From positions 1,464,009 to 1,528,008 of the forward strand of contig NZ_QJSR01000001.1 of the NCBI RefSeq assembly GCF_003217095.1: DNA of 64,000 nt. The letters run 5' to 3'. The notes beneath the pieces were generated by a model, which was not told the DNA's origin, ran no database searches, and saw only the letters and a program-made list of their open reading frames with translations. Each line of letters starts with the position of its first letter. The stretch's first letter is position 1. Positions 57,021 through 64,000 of this stretch are shown one piece after another. Origin of the DNA: Rhizobium sp. PP-CC-3A-592 (GTDB taxonomy: Bacteria; Pseudomonadota; Alphaproteobacteria; Rhizobiales; Rhizobiaceae). The position numbers were made by a program, and so were the translations under genes.

Positions 57021-57621
57021 ACTTGAACGCCTCGCCGGGGTAGGCGCCCCAGATCTCGGTCTGGACGATCCAGCCTTCCGCCCCTTGCGCTTCGGCCTTG
57101 CACCATTCGCCGGTGCACTGGCCGATGTGCAGCATCACGCCCGGCTCGATGCGGGCGACGATGCTGGCGTTCGATTGCGGCTCGCGGCGCATGTTGACCA
57201 GCACGCCCTGACCCTTGCCGCGCATCCACGGGGCAGCCAGCGCGGTGCGGGCGCCGGAGAGAAGCGCCTGGTTGACCCAGCCTTCCGTGCCGTCGGCATC
57301 GCGCACGCGGCGCCAGTTGTCGTATTCCTGAATGATCTCGACCGGCACGCCGGGCTTGAGGTAGCGCCACGAGACCGCATAATCGACGCTCGGGCCGACG
57401 CGCAGGTTGACGCTCTTCGATTTCAGGCTGACGAAGCGCGGCAGCGGCAGGCCGCTCGCGCCCTTGGCCGCCTGCGCCCATGCCGGGTCGGCGATGCCGG
57501 ATATGGTGAAGGCCGCAAGCAGGGCAGCCGTGAGGCCGCACCTGGCGGCCCCCCACACTTTCACACGGGGCAGCGCCTTCACACCGAGCTGCGCGATCAC
57601 ACTGAGATGGAACTGGCGCAT
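57019..57621 (-). CDS. Secreted bacterial SH3-domain protein
   Basis: The 200-residue protein has a signal peptide (RCGLTAALLAAFTISGIADPAWAQ) and two SH3-like domains (residues about 45-105: SVNLRVGPSVDYAVSWRYLKPGVPVEIIQEYDNWRRVRDADGTEGWV; and about 120-190: VLVNMRREPQSNASIVARIEPGVMLHIGQCTGEWCKAEAQGAEGWI). Such proteins probably bind the cell wall; no enzymatic domain is present. The start at 57621 removes an upstream open stretch with no family character. Its stop codon is supplied by the edge of the RIME-like element. Confidence 0.85.
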   Translation of the reverse strand: MRQFHLSVIAQLGVKALPRVKVWGAARCGLTAALLAAFTISGIADPAWAQAAKGASGLPLPRFVSLKSKSVNLRVGPSVDYAVSWRYLKPGVPVEIIQEYDNWRRVRDADGTEGWVNQALLSGARTALAAPWMRGKGQGVLVNMRREPQSNASIVARIEPGVMLHIGQCTGEWCKAEAQGAEGWIVQTEIWGAYPGEAFK

Positions 57622-57906
57622 GGCGAAATCCGTTTTCCAAACCGGTCGAACAAGTTGCGCATCGTCAGCGGAGCGCTCGGAGGCCGGAGCGCCGCGCGTC
57701 GGTAATGACGCGCGAAGGTCGCTCCGAGACGTCAAGCCTGCACGGTATCGAGAACCTCCGGTCATCCCGGTCGCTTCGAAGGCAGGCTGTGTTGGTCTTC
57801 CCGTGCGTCTCTGCTAGATAACGCTCTGGGACACGATCCATCATCTTGGTTAAGAAGCCGTCAACGCGATGGTCCGCCTGGCGCGGATCGGGGGAGAGAT
57901 TTGACG

Positions 57907-58911
57907 ATGACGCAGAGACAGAAGCCGACGGTCTACATCACCCGCAAGCTGCCCGACATCGTCGAGACCCGCATGCGCGAACTCTTCGATGCGGAACTCA
58001 ACATCGACGACACCCCGCGCAGCCATGAGGCGCTGGCCGCCGCCATGGCCCATGCCGACGTGCTGGTGCCCACCGTCACCGACCGCATCGACGCTGGCCT
58101 GATCGAGCAGGCAGGGCCGCGGCTCAAGCTGATCGCGAGCTTTTCCAACGGCGTCGACAATATCGACGTGGACGCCGCCGCCCGCCGCGGCATCACGGTG
58201 ACGAACACGCCTGCCGTGCTCACCGAGGACACGGCCGACATGACGCTGGCCCTCATTCTCGCCGTACCCCGGCGGCTCGTGGAAGGTGCTGCCATTCTCG
58301 CCGACCGGCGCCACGACTGGGCCGGCTGGTCGCCCAACTGGATGCTCGGACGGCGGATTTCCGGCAAGCGCATCGGCATCGTCGGCATGGGCCGGATCGG
58401 CACCGCCGTCGCCCGCCGCGCCAAGGCCTTCGGTCTCTCCATCCACTATCACAACCGGCACCGCGTCAGCGCGGAGACCGAGGCGTCGCTCGAGGCGACC
58501 TATTGGGACAGCCTCGACCAGATGCTCGCCCGCGTCGACTTCGTCTCGGTCAACTGCCCCTCGACGCCCGCGACCTATCACCTGCTCTCGGCCCGCCGTC
58601 TGCAGCTCATGCAGCCGACCAGCTACCTCGTCAACACCGCCCGCGGCGGCATCGTCGACGAGACCGCACTCATCAAGTGCCTGCGCGAAGGCCGGATCGC
58701 CGGTGCCGGGCTCGACGTCTACGAGAACGAGCCCGCCATCAACCCCAAGCTCGTGAAGCTCGCCTCCGAAGGCAAGGTGGTGCTGCTGCCGCATATGGGC
58801 TCGGCGACGCTCGAAAGCCGTGTCGACATGGGCGAGAAGGTCATCATCAACATCCGCACCTTCTTCGACGGCCACCGCCCGCCGGACCGGGTGCTGCCGG
58901 GGCGCAATTGA
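57907..58911 (+). CDS. D-isomer-specific 2-hydroxyacid dehydrogenase (glyoxylate reductase-like)
   Basis: 334 residues. NAD-binding GIVGMGRIGTAVARRAKAFG, catalytic Arg in VNTARGGIVDE, Glu in GLDVYENEP and His in LLPHMGSATLESR. The pattern YHNRHRVSAE after the NAD motif suggests NADPH use, as in GyaR-type glyoxylate/hydroxypyruvate reductases. The ATG at 57907 is chosen; a TTG two codons upstream is close to the GGGGGAGAG site and cannot be excluded. It is divergent from the SH3 gene. Confidence 0.9.
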   Translation: MTQRQKPTVYITRKLPDIVETRMRELFDAELNIDDTPRSHEALAAAMAHADVLVPTVTDRIDAGLIEQAGPRLKLIASFSNGVDNIDVDAAARRGITVTNTPAVLTEDTADMTLALILAVPRRLVEGAAILADRRHDWAGWSPNWMLGRRISGKRIGIVGMGRIGTAVARRAKAFGLSIHYHNRHRVSAETEASLEATYWDSLDQMLARVDFVSVNCPSTPATYHLLSARRLQLMQPTSYLVNTARGGIVDETALIKCLREGRIAGAGLDVYENEPAINPKLVKLASEGKVVLLPHMGSATLESRVDMGEKVIINIRTFFDGHRPPDRVLPGRN

Positions 58912-58935
58912 CGGCCGTTAACATCCGGTAGGCGA

Positions 58936-59712
58936 TCAACGATCCGCAGGACGGCGCTTGTAGCGGATGGTCTCGAAACGGGCTGCCAGCGCATCGTAGA
59001 GCAGCAGGCGACCGACGAGGGGGTCTCCGGCGCCCGTTACCAGCTTCACCACCTCCATGGCCTGCAGCGTGCCGATGACGCCGGTCAGCGCGCCGACGAT
59101 ACCGGCTTCGGCGCAGGACGGCACCGTGCCGGGCGGTGGCGGCTCGGGAAAGAGATCGCGGTAGCGCGGTGCTTGCTGGCCAACTGCGTCTGATGTCCAC
59201 GGCATGAGCACCGTCAGCGAGCCGTCGAAACGGCCGACCGCGCCGGTAACGAGGGGGATGCGCAGGGTTTCGGCCGCCTCTGCCACGAGATAGCGCGTGT
59301 CGAAATTGTCGGAGCCATCGACCACGATGTCGTAGCCGGCGAGCGTTTCGGAAACGGTGTCGGGCGTCAGCCGGAACGGCAGCGGGCGAACGGTCACGTG
59401 GGGATTGAGCCGCGCCACCGTGTCCCGCGCGCTGTCCACCTTGCGCGTGCCGATGGCGGCGGTCTGGTGGACCACCTGCCGCTGGAGATTGGAGAGCGAC
59501 ACCACGTCGTCATCGACGATGCCGAGCGTGCCGATGCCGGCGGCGGCGAGATAGAGGATGACCGGCGCGCCGAGGCCGCCCGCGCCGACCACCAGCACAC
59601 GGGCCGCCTTCAGCGCCTGCTGCCCCTGCCCGCCGATTTCCGGCAGAAGGATGTGGCGGGAATATCGATCAATTTCCTGGGGTGTCAGTTGGGGTGTCAG
59701 TGCTTCGTGCAT
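58936..59712 (-). CDS. moeB: Molybdopterin-synthase adenylyltransferase MoeB/ThiF-type
   Basis: MoeB activates the C-terminal glycine of MoaD by adenylation for molybdopterin synthesis. The 258 residues contain RYSRHILLPEIGGQGQQALKAARVLVVGAGGLGAPVILYLAAAGIGTLGIVDDD (ATP-binding), LSNLQRQVVH, the Asp of VDGSDNFDTRYLVAEAA, and PSCAEAGIVGALTGVIGTLQA. The zinc-binding CxxC pairs of E. coli MoeB are not present. Start MHEALTPQLTPQ at 59712. It follows recF closely on the same strand. Confidence 0.9.
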   Translation of the reverse strand: MHEALTPQLTPQEIDRYSRHILLPEIGGQGQQALKAARVLVVGAGGLGAPVILYLAAAGIGTLGIVDDDVVSLSNLQRQVVHQTAAIGTRKVDSARDTVARLNPHVTVRPLPFRLTPDTVSETLAGYDIVVDGSDNFDTRYLVAEAAETLRIPLVTGAVGRFDGSLTVLMPWTSDAVGQQAPRYRDLFPEPPPPGTVPSCAEAGIVGALTGVIGTLQAMEVVKLVTGAGDPLVGRLLLYDALAARFETIRYKRRPADR

Positions 59713-59722
59713 GCCCCGACCC

Positions 59723-60847
59723 TCACTCGAAAACCTGCCCGTTGGCAACCGTCAGGAACTGCGCGCGGTCGCCCAGCGCTGAAAACATGGCGCGATCGGT
59801 ACCGGTCATGAAGGCCTGCCCGCCGAGATCGTCGACGATATCGAACAGCGCCGCCCGGCGGCCGGCGTCGAGATGCGCGGCGATTTCATCGAGCAGCAGC
59901 ACCGGCGCGTGCCCGGTGAGGTCGGCAACAAGTCTTGCATGGGCCAGCACCAGACCGACGAGCAGCGCCTTCTGCTCGCCCGTCGAGCAGCGTTCGGCCT
60001 CGATGTTCTTCGCCCGATGGCGAATGAGAAGATCGCTGCGGTGCGGGCCTTCGAGCGTCCGCCCCGCGGCCCCGTCGCGCCAGCGGCCGGTGCGCAGCCG
60101 TTCCAGATAGTCTTCCTCCAGATCGAAGGCCGGGCGGTGCCATTCGCCGTCGAGAAAGCCGGACAGCGCGAGATCCGCTTTCGGAAACGTCCCGTCATCC
60201 GGGCTGCGGTCGATGAGGGCTGCCAGCAGGCCGAGCATCTCGTTGCGGGCGAGCGCCATGGCGATGCCGAGTTCGGCCAGCTGGCGCTCCAGCCCGGTCA
60301 GCCAGACCGGATCGGCACCGTGCTCCGACAGCAGCTTGTTGCGGCTGCGCATGGCGCGCTCGAAATCAGTCGCCCGCCGTCCGTGATCCGGATCGAGCGA
60401 GAGGACGAGCCGGTCGAGGAAGCGCCTTCGATCTCCCGAAGCCCCGGTGAACAGCCCGTCCATGGCGGGCGTCAGCCAGAGCACGCGCAGATGGTCGAGA
60501 AGCTCGTCGATCGCCTTGGCATTGGTGCCGTTGAGGCGCAGGCGGCGCGCCTGCCCCTCCTCGGTCCCGAACGTCCCCGTGCCGATCTCGACATCGCCCT
60601 GCATGCCCTCGATGGCGGCGAAGATCGAAAACCCCGCATCCGCGCCGACCCGCGGCACGTCGGCATAGGCCGCACGCCGCAAACCCCGCCCCGGCGACAG
60701 GAAGGAGACGGCTTCCATCAGATTGGTCTTGCCCGCGCCGTTCTCGCCCGTCAGCACGACATGGCGTGCGTCGAGATCGAGCGAAAGCACCGCGTAATTG
60801 CGGAAATCGCCGAGCTTCAGACGGGACAGGGAGACTTTTTGCGGCAT
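59723..60847 (-). CDS. recF: DNA replication and repair protein RecF
   Basis: RecF binds gapped DNA with RecO and RecR. 374 residues: LKLGDFRNYAVLSLDLDARHVVLTGENGAGKTNLMEAVSFLSPGRGLR gives the Walker A (residues 34-41), and LLLDEIAAHLDAGRR is the Walker B region; signature TGEQKALLVGLVLAHA. The start at 60847 excludes an upstream stretch that runs over a 12-base tandem repeat. It is not near dnaN or gyrB, the usual neighbours in many other bacteria, and is followed at 11 bases by moeB. Confidence 0.95.
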   Translation of the reverse strand: MPQKVSLSRLKLGDFRNYAVLSLDLDARHVVLTGENGAGKTNLMEAVSFLSPGRGLRRAAYADVPRVGADAGFSIFAAIEGMQGDVEIGTGTFGTEEGQARRLRLNGTNAKAIDELLDHLRVLWLTPAMDGLFTGASGDRRRFLDRLVLSLDPDHGRRATDFERAMRSRNKLLSEHGADPVWLTGLERQLAELGIAMALARNEMLGLLAALIDRSPDDGTFPKADLALSGFLDGEWHRPAFDLEEDYLERLRTGRWRDGAAGRTLEGPHRSDLLIRHRAKNIEAERCSTGEQKALLVGLVLAHARLVADLTGHAPVLLLDEIAAHLDAGRRAALFDIVDDLGGQAFMTGTDRAMFSALGDRAQFLTVANGQVFE

Positions 60848-60888
60848 GCCGACCGGCTCTAAGCCCTCTTGCGATGTCTGACAAGCAC

Positions 60889-60931
60889 CGTGGCTGGCAC
60901 CGTGGCTGGCACCGTGACGGGCACCGTCCGC
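60889..60931. repeat. 12-base tandem repeat upstream of recF
   Basis: The unit GCACCGTGGCTG is repeated about 3.5 times with small changes (ACCGTGGCTGGCACCGTGG, then CACCGTGACGGGCACCGTC) between the GST stop and the recF start. No gene or clear regulatory site is seen in it. Confidence 0.6.
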
Positions 60932-60935
60932 TTGC

Positions 60936-61670
60936 TCACTCTTCGTCACCGGTCTCGATGCCATCGAGCTCGGGATAGTGGCGGAAGATGCAGGATTCGT
61001 TGAAGGGAATGCGGCGGTCGGAGGCGCGGTAGGCGGCGATGTTCGGCAGGCTTGCCACATGGGCGCGCAGCGCATCGAGATGCGGCCAGCGCGCGCCATA
61101 GGCCATCATGGCTTTCGGGAAGGCATAGTGCAGGCCTTCCAGCAGATGATGCAGCGACAGGTCGCCGTAGGAGAGTGCATTGCCGATGACATGCTGCGGC
61201 CCTGCCGGATTGGCGGCCAGCACACGCTCGAAGTGGTCGAGGAATTTGGGGATGCGCGCCTTACGGAAATCGGCGGCACGGCGTTTCGCCTCCGGCTTCT
61301 GGTCCTCGTAATAGAGGCCGGTCGCCACCGGGTGATGGGTGTCGTGCGCCTCGGCCACCATGTCGGCGATCGTCATCTGCAGCCCGTTGAGCCGGTGGCG
61401 CTCGCCCTCGCTTTCCGGCGCAAGGCCCAGGCGGCCCCCGAGATAGAAGAGGATATTGGCCGTCTGCGAGACGATCAGGTCGCCGTCTTTCAGGAACGGC
61501 GGCGCGAACGGCGCGTCCGCACGATCGTCCTCCATGATCTCCAGCATCCGGTCGGTGCCGTCTTGCCGGCGGGCAACGTCGATATAGTCGGCGCCCGCCT
61601 GCTCCAGCGCCAGCCGCACGAACTCGCCGCGACCGGGAAGTCCGTCCCAGTAATAGAGCGCATAGGTCAT
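60936..61670 (-). CDS. Glutathione S-transferase
   Basis: 244 residues: the thioredoxin-like N-terminal domain (YALYYWDGLPGRGEFVRLALEQAGADYIDV, with Tyr near the catalytic site, and SQTANILFYLGGRLGL forming the glutathione gamma-Glu site), then an all-helical C-terminal domain (DMVAEAHDTHHPVATGLYYEDQ to the end). It resembles sigma/alpha-like bacterial GSTs. Substrate unknown. The start at 61670 is nine bases from GAGAGG; an ATG three codons earlier almost touches that site. Upstream is the terminator of dnaJ. Confidence 0.88.
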   Translation of the reverse strand: MTYALYYWDGLPGRGEFVRLALEQAGADYIDVARRQDGTDRMLEIMEDDRADAPFAPPFLKDGDLIVSQTANILFYLGGRLGLAPESEGERHRLNGLQMTIADMVAEAHDTHHPVATGLYYEDQKPEAKRRAADFRKARIPKFLDHFERVLAANPAGPQHVIGNALSYGDLSLHHLLEGLHYAFPKAMMAYGARWPHLDALRAHVASLPNIAAYRASDRRIPFNESCIFRHYPELDGIETGDEE

Positions 61671-61763
61671 GGCGGACATCCTCTCGTCTAACGCATCGAT
61701 CGTCTTCGTCAGGTTCAAGAGATGGGGCGGATCGCAGCCATGGCAATGACGTCCGTCCTCATG

Positions 61764-61794
61764 AAAAAGGCCGGAAGCATTGCGGCTTCCGGCC
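61764..61794 (-). terminator. Intrinsic terminator of dnaJ
   Basis: On the minus strand GGCCGGAAGC pairs with GCTTCCGGCC (61785-61794 with 61769-61778) and is followed by a T-run (complement of AAAAA at 61764-61768). It lies 25 bases past the dnaJ stop. Confidence 0.9.
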
Positions 61795-61818
61795 CTTGTC
61801 GATGCGTGTCCGTCCGAA

Positions 61819-62949
61819 TCAGCCCTCGAAGAACTCCTTCATCCGGGCGAAGAAGCCGGCGGATTCGGGGTTGTTGTCCTTGGACGAGATCTCGGCGAAT
61901 TCCTCGAGCAGCTCGCGCTGGCGCTTGGTCAGCTTCTGCGGCGTTTCGATGCCGATCTGGATGTAGAGGTCGCCCACCTGCGTCGAGCGCAGCACCGGCA
62001 TGCCCTTGCCCTTCAGGCGGAACTGCTTGCCGGCCTGCGTGCCCTCGGGAACGGTGACGCGCGACTTTGTGCCGTCGAGCGTCTGCACGTCGAACTTGCC
62101 GCCGAGCGTCGCCGTCGTCATCGAAATCGGCACGCTGCAATAGAGATCCGCGCCATCACGCTGATAGAACTCGTGCGGCTTGACCGAGAGGAAGATGTAG
62201 AGATCGCCCGAGGGGCCGCCGCGAAGACCGGCCTCGCCCTCGCCCGACAGGCGGATGCGGGTGCCGTCCTCGATGCCGGCGGGGATGTTGACCGACAGCG
62301 AACGCTCTTCGGTGACGCGGCCCTGGCCGTGGCACTTGGTGCAGGGATCGGGAATAATCGTGCCGCGGCCCTGGCAGGTCGGGCAGGTCCGCTCGATCGA
62401 GAAGAACCCTTGCGCGGCGCGCACGCGGCCGGAGCCCTGGCAGGTGCCGCAAGTGGTCGGCTTCGTTCCGGGCTTGGCGCCCGAGCCGGAACAGACGTCG
62501 CAGGTGATCGAGGTGGGGACGCGGATCTGCGCGGTCTTGCCGGCATAGGCCTCCTCCAGCGTGATCTCCATGTTGTAGCGGAGATCGGCGCCGCGTTCGC
62601 GGCCGCCGGACGAGCGCTGGCGCTGGCGTCCGCCGCCCATCATCTCGCCGAAAATGTCCTCGAAGATATCCGAGAAGCCCGCAGCACCACCGCCCATGCC
62701 GGCACCGCCGCCGCCCATGCCGCCCTGCTCGAAGGCGGCGTGGCCGTAACGGTCGTAGGCTGCCCGCTTCTGCGGGTCCTTCAGCGTCTCATAGGCCTGG
62801 TTGATGTCCTTGAAGGTCTTTTCGGATTCCGCATCGCCCGGATTCTTGTCCGGGTGGTATTTCATCGCCAGCTTGCGGAAAGCGCTTTTCAGCTCCTTCT
62901 CGTCGGCCGTCTTTGCAACACCGAGTGTTTCGTAAAGATCACGTTTCAT
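61819..62949 (-). CDS. dnaJ: Chaperone protein DnaJ
   Basis: The Hsp40 co-chaperone of DnaK. 376 residues: J-domain with HPD at residues 32-34 ([11 protein letters not shown]), a Gly/Phe-type linker ([26 protein letters not shown]), four CxxCxGxG zinc-finger repeats ([32 protein letters not shown]) and a C-terminal client-binding domain ending [12 protein letters not shown]. It follows dnaK on the same strand, in the usual order, with a separate 283-base gap that contains a terminator for dnaK and probably its own promoter. Confidence 0.98.
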   Translation of the reverse strand: MKRDLYETLGVAKTADEKELKSAFRKLAMKYHPDKNPGDAESEKTFKDINQAYETLKDPQKRAAYDRYGHAAFEQGGMGGGGAGMGGGAAGFSDIFEDIFGEMMGGGRQRQRSSGGRERGADLRYNMEITLEEAYAGKTAQIRVPTSITCDVCSGSGAKPGTKPTTCGTCQGSGRVRAAQGFFSIERTCPTCQGRGTIIPDPCTKCHGQGRVTEERSLSVNIPAGIEDGTRIRLSGEGEAGLRGGPSGDLYIFLSVKPHEFYQRDGADLYCSVPISMTTATLGGKFDVQTLDGTKSRVTVPEGTQAGKQFRLKGKGMPVLRSTQVGDLYIQIGIETPQKLTKRQRELLEEFAEISSKDNNPESAGFFARMKEFFEG

Positions 62950-63159
62950 GTGGTCGCGCGTATCCCGTTGAACCGCGGCGACAGGACCGGCCGTCGGTCG
63001 TCGCCAGATTTCATTGAGCCAGATGTCGTATCGCCGAATGCCCTTGACAAGGATTTAGGAAATCCTGTCGTCCGATACCATAGCGAATCTGCGCCGGTTC
63101 AGGCTTTTTCGACGAAATGAAGGCAAGATTCATGCCTGCCGAGACGTTCGACTCTGACG

Positions 63160-63190
63160 AAAAAGGCCCGGAACGTTCGCTCCGGGCCCT
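63160..63190 (-). terminator. Intrinsic terminator of dnaK
   Basis: GGCCCGGA (63165-63172) pairs with TCCGGGCC (63181-63188), and on the minus strand the hairpin is followed by TTTTT (complement of AAAAA at 63160-63164). It lies 42 bases past the dnaK stop, separating dnaK from dnaJ. Confidence 0.88.
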
Positions 63191-63232
63191 GTCTTATGGA
63201 GTGAGGTCTCGTGGCATGAGGCCCGTGATGCC

Positions 63233-64000
63233 TTACGCGGACTTCTTGCGGTCGTCTTCGTCGCTGACGTCTTCGTAGTCAGCATCGACGACGTTGTCGC
63301 GGGCAGCGTCGGCTGCGGCATCCGAATGGGCCGCATCCGTCTGCTGCGACTCATACATCGCCTGACCGAGCTTCATGGAGGCTTCCAGAAGCGTCTGCGT
63401 CTTCGCCTTGATGTCCTCGGCGTCCGGCTCGGAAGCCTCGACCGACGTCTTCAGCGCGGCGATCGCGTCGGAGATGGCGGTGCGGTCGGCTTCGGTGACC
63501 TTGTCGCCATATTCCTTCAGCGACTTCTCGGACGAATGGATCAGGCTTTCGGCCTGGTTCTTCGCCTCGACGCCGTCACGACGCTTCTTGTCGTTCTCGG
63601 CATTGGCCTCTGCGTCCTTGACCATCTTCTCGATGTCGGCGTCGGACAGACCGCCCGATGCCTGGATGCGGATCTGGTGCTCCTTGCCGGTGCCCTTGTC
63701 CTTGGCCGAGACGTTGACGATCCCGTTGGCATCGATGTCGAAGGTGACTTCGATCTGCGGAATGCCGCGCGGTGCCGGGGGAATGCCGACGAGGTCGAAC
63801 TGGCCGAGCAGCTTGTTGTCCTGGGCCATTTCGCGCTCGCCCTGGCTGACGCGGATGGTCACGGCCGACTGACTGTCTTCCGCCGTCGAGAAGGTCTGCG
63901 ACTTCTTCGTCGGGATCGTCGTGTTGCGTTCGATCAGACGGGTGAAGACGCCACCGAGCGTTTCGATGCCGAGCGACAGCGGGGTCACGTCGAGGAGCAG
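63233..64000 (-). CDS. dnaK: Chaperone protein DnaK (Hsp70), 3' part
   Basis: The frame is open to the right edge; about 255 C-terminal residues are visible. They cover the end of the linker ([17 protein letters not shown], the conserved interdomain signature), the substrate-binding domain ([61 protein letters not shown]) and the helical lid with a C-terminal acidic tail ([20 protein letters not shown]). It lies upstream of dnaJ in the normal order. The ATPase domain lies beyond the window. Confidence 0.98.
   Translation of the reverse strand: MLLDVTPLSLGIETLGGVFTRLIERNTTIPTKKSQTFSTAEDSQSAVTIRVSQGEREMAQDNKLLGQFDLVGIPPAPRGIPQIEVTFDIDANGIVNVSAKDKGTGKEHQIRIQASGGLSDADIEKMVKDAEANAENDKKRRDGVEAKNQAESLIHSSEKSLKEYGDKVTEADRTAISDAIAALKTSVEASEPDAEDIKAKTQTLLEASMKLGQAMYESQQTDAAHSDAAADAARDNVVDADYEDVSDEDDRKKSA

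Overview
The window is a GC-rich bacterial chromosome segment from an alphaproteobacterium, most likely a Rhizobiaceae member of the Rhizobium/Agrobacterium type. The evidence is an Irr-type iron operator in front of a membrane-bound ferritin (mbfA), a CtrA-type TTAA-N7-TTAA box, a ugpBAEC operon, a RIME-like mosaic palindrome, CTTG-loop palindromes typical of rhizobial intergenic DNA, and a gene set dominated by conserved housekeeping functions. Coding density is high and genes lie on both strands. I see no tRNA, rRNA, CRISPR array, transposase or integrated phage.

Left part (1-13.9 kb): the start of a membrane sensor protein, truB and rbfA, a class I glutamine amidotransferase, an exported pentapeptide-repeat protein, a ccdAB toxin-antitoxin pair, lepA, an XRE-cupin regulator overlapping a GNAT acetyltransferase, and an OmpA-like lipoprotein. 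Next come epmB-epmA, divergent from efp (EF-P with the enzymes that beta-lysylate it), two small stress or unknown genes, mbfA and a transglutaminase-like protease.

Middle (14-30.2 kb): ugpBAEC plus a sugar-phosphate isomerase-like gene, an alpha/beta hydrolase, infC with an ATT start codon, a three-gene envelope lipid glycosylation group, then rpmI-rplT and pheS-pheT. A brnTA toxin-antitoxin pair lies between pheS and pheT.

Right part (30.2-64 kb): a CobW-type GTPase remnant without its P-loop, oxidoreductases, a spike-base-like protein, xseA, a MarR regulator and an NlpC/P60 peptidase, ghrA, and the yejABEF peptide importer with a VapBC-like PIN toxin pair between yejE and yejF. After these come mepA, mgsA, glk, an ABC exporter, dapB, gpmA, an ada-like gene, nth, an MFS transporter, adenosine kinase, a RIME-like element, an SH3-domain protein, a 2-hydroxyacid dehydrogenase, moeB, recF, a GST, dnaJ and the 3' part of dnaK.

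Themes: translation genes are abundant but broken out of their usual clusters (rbfA-truB without infB, infC separated from rpmI-rplT). Three different type II toxin-antitoxin modules lie within or beside core operons. Several regulatory sites (Irr, CtrA, PhoB-like) and intrinsic terminators can be read directly from the sequence. No single locus is clearly an undescribed system. The best candidates are the toxin-antitoxin pairs embedded in pheST and yejEF, the envelope glycosylation trio, and the CTTG-loop palindrome family, one copy of which lies at the broken end of the CobW gene.
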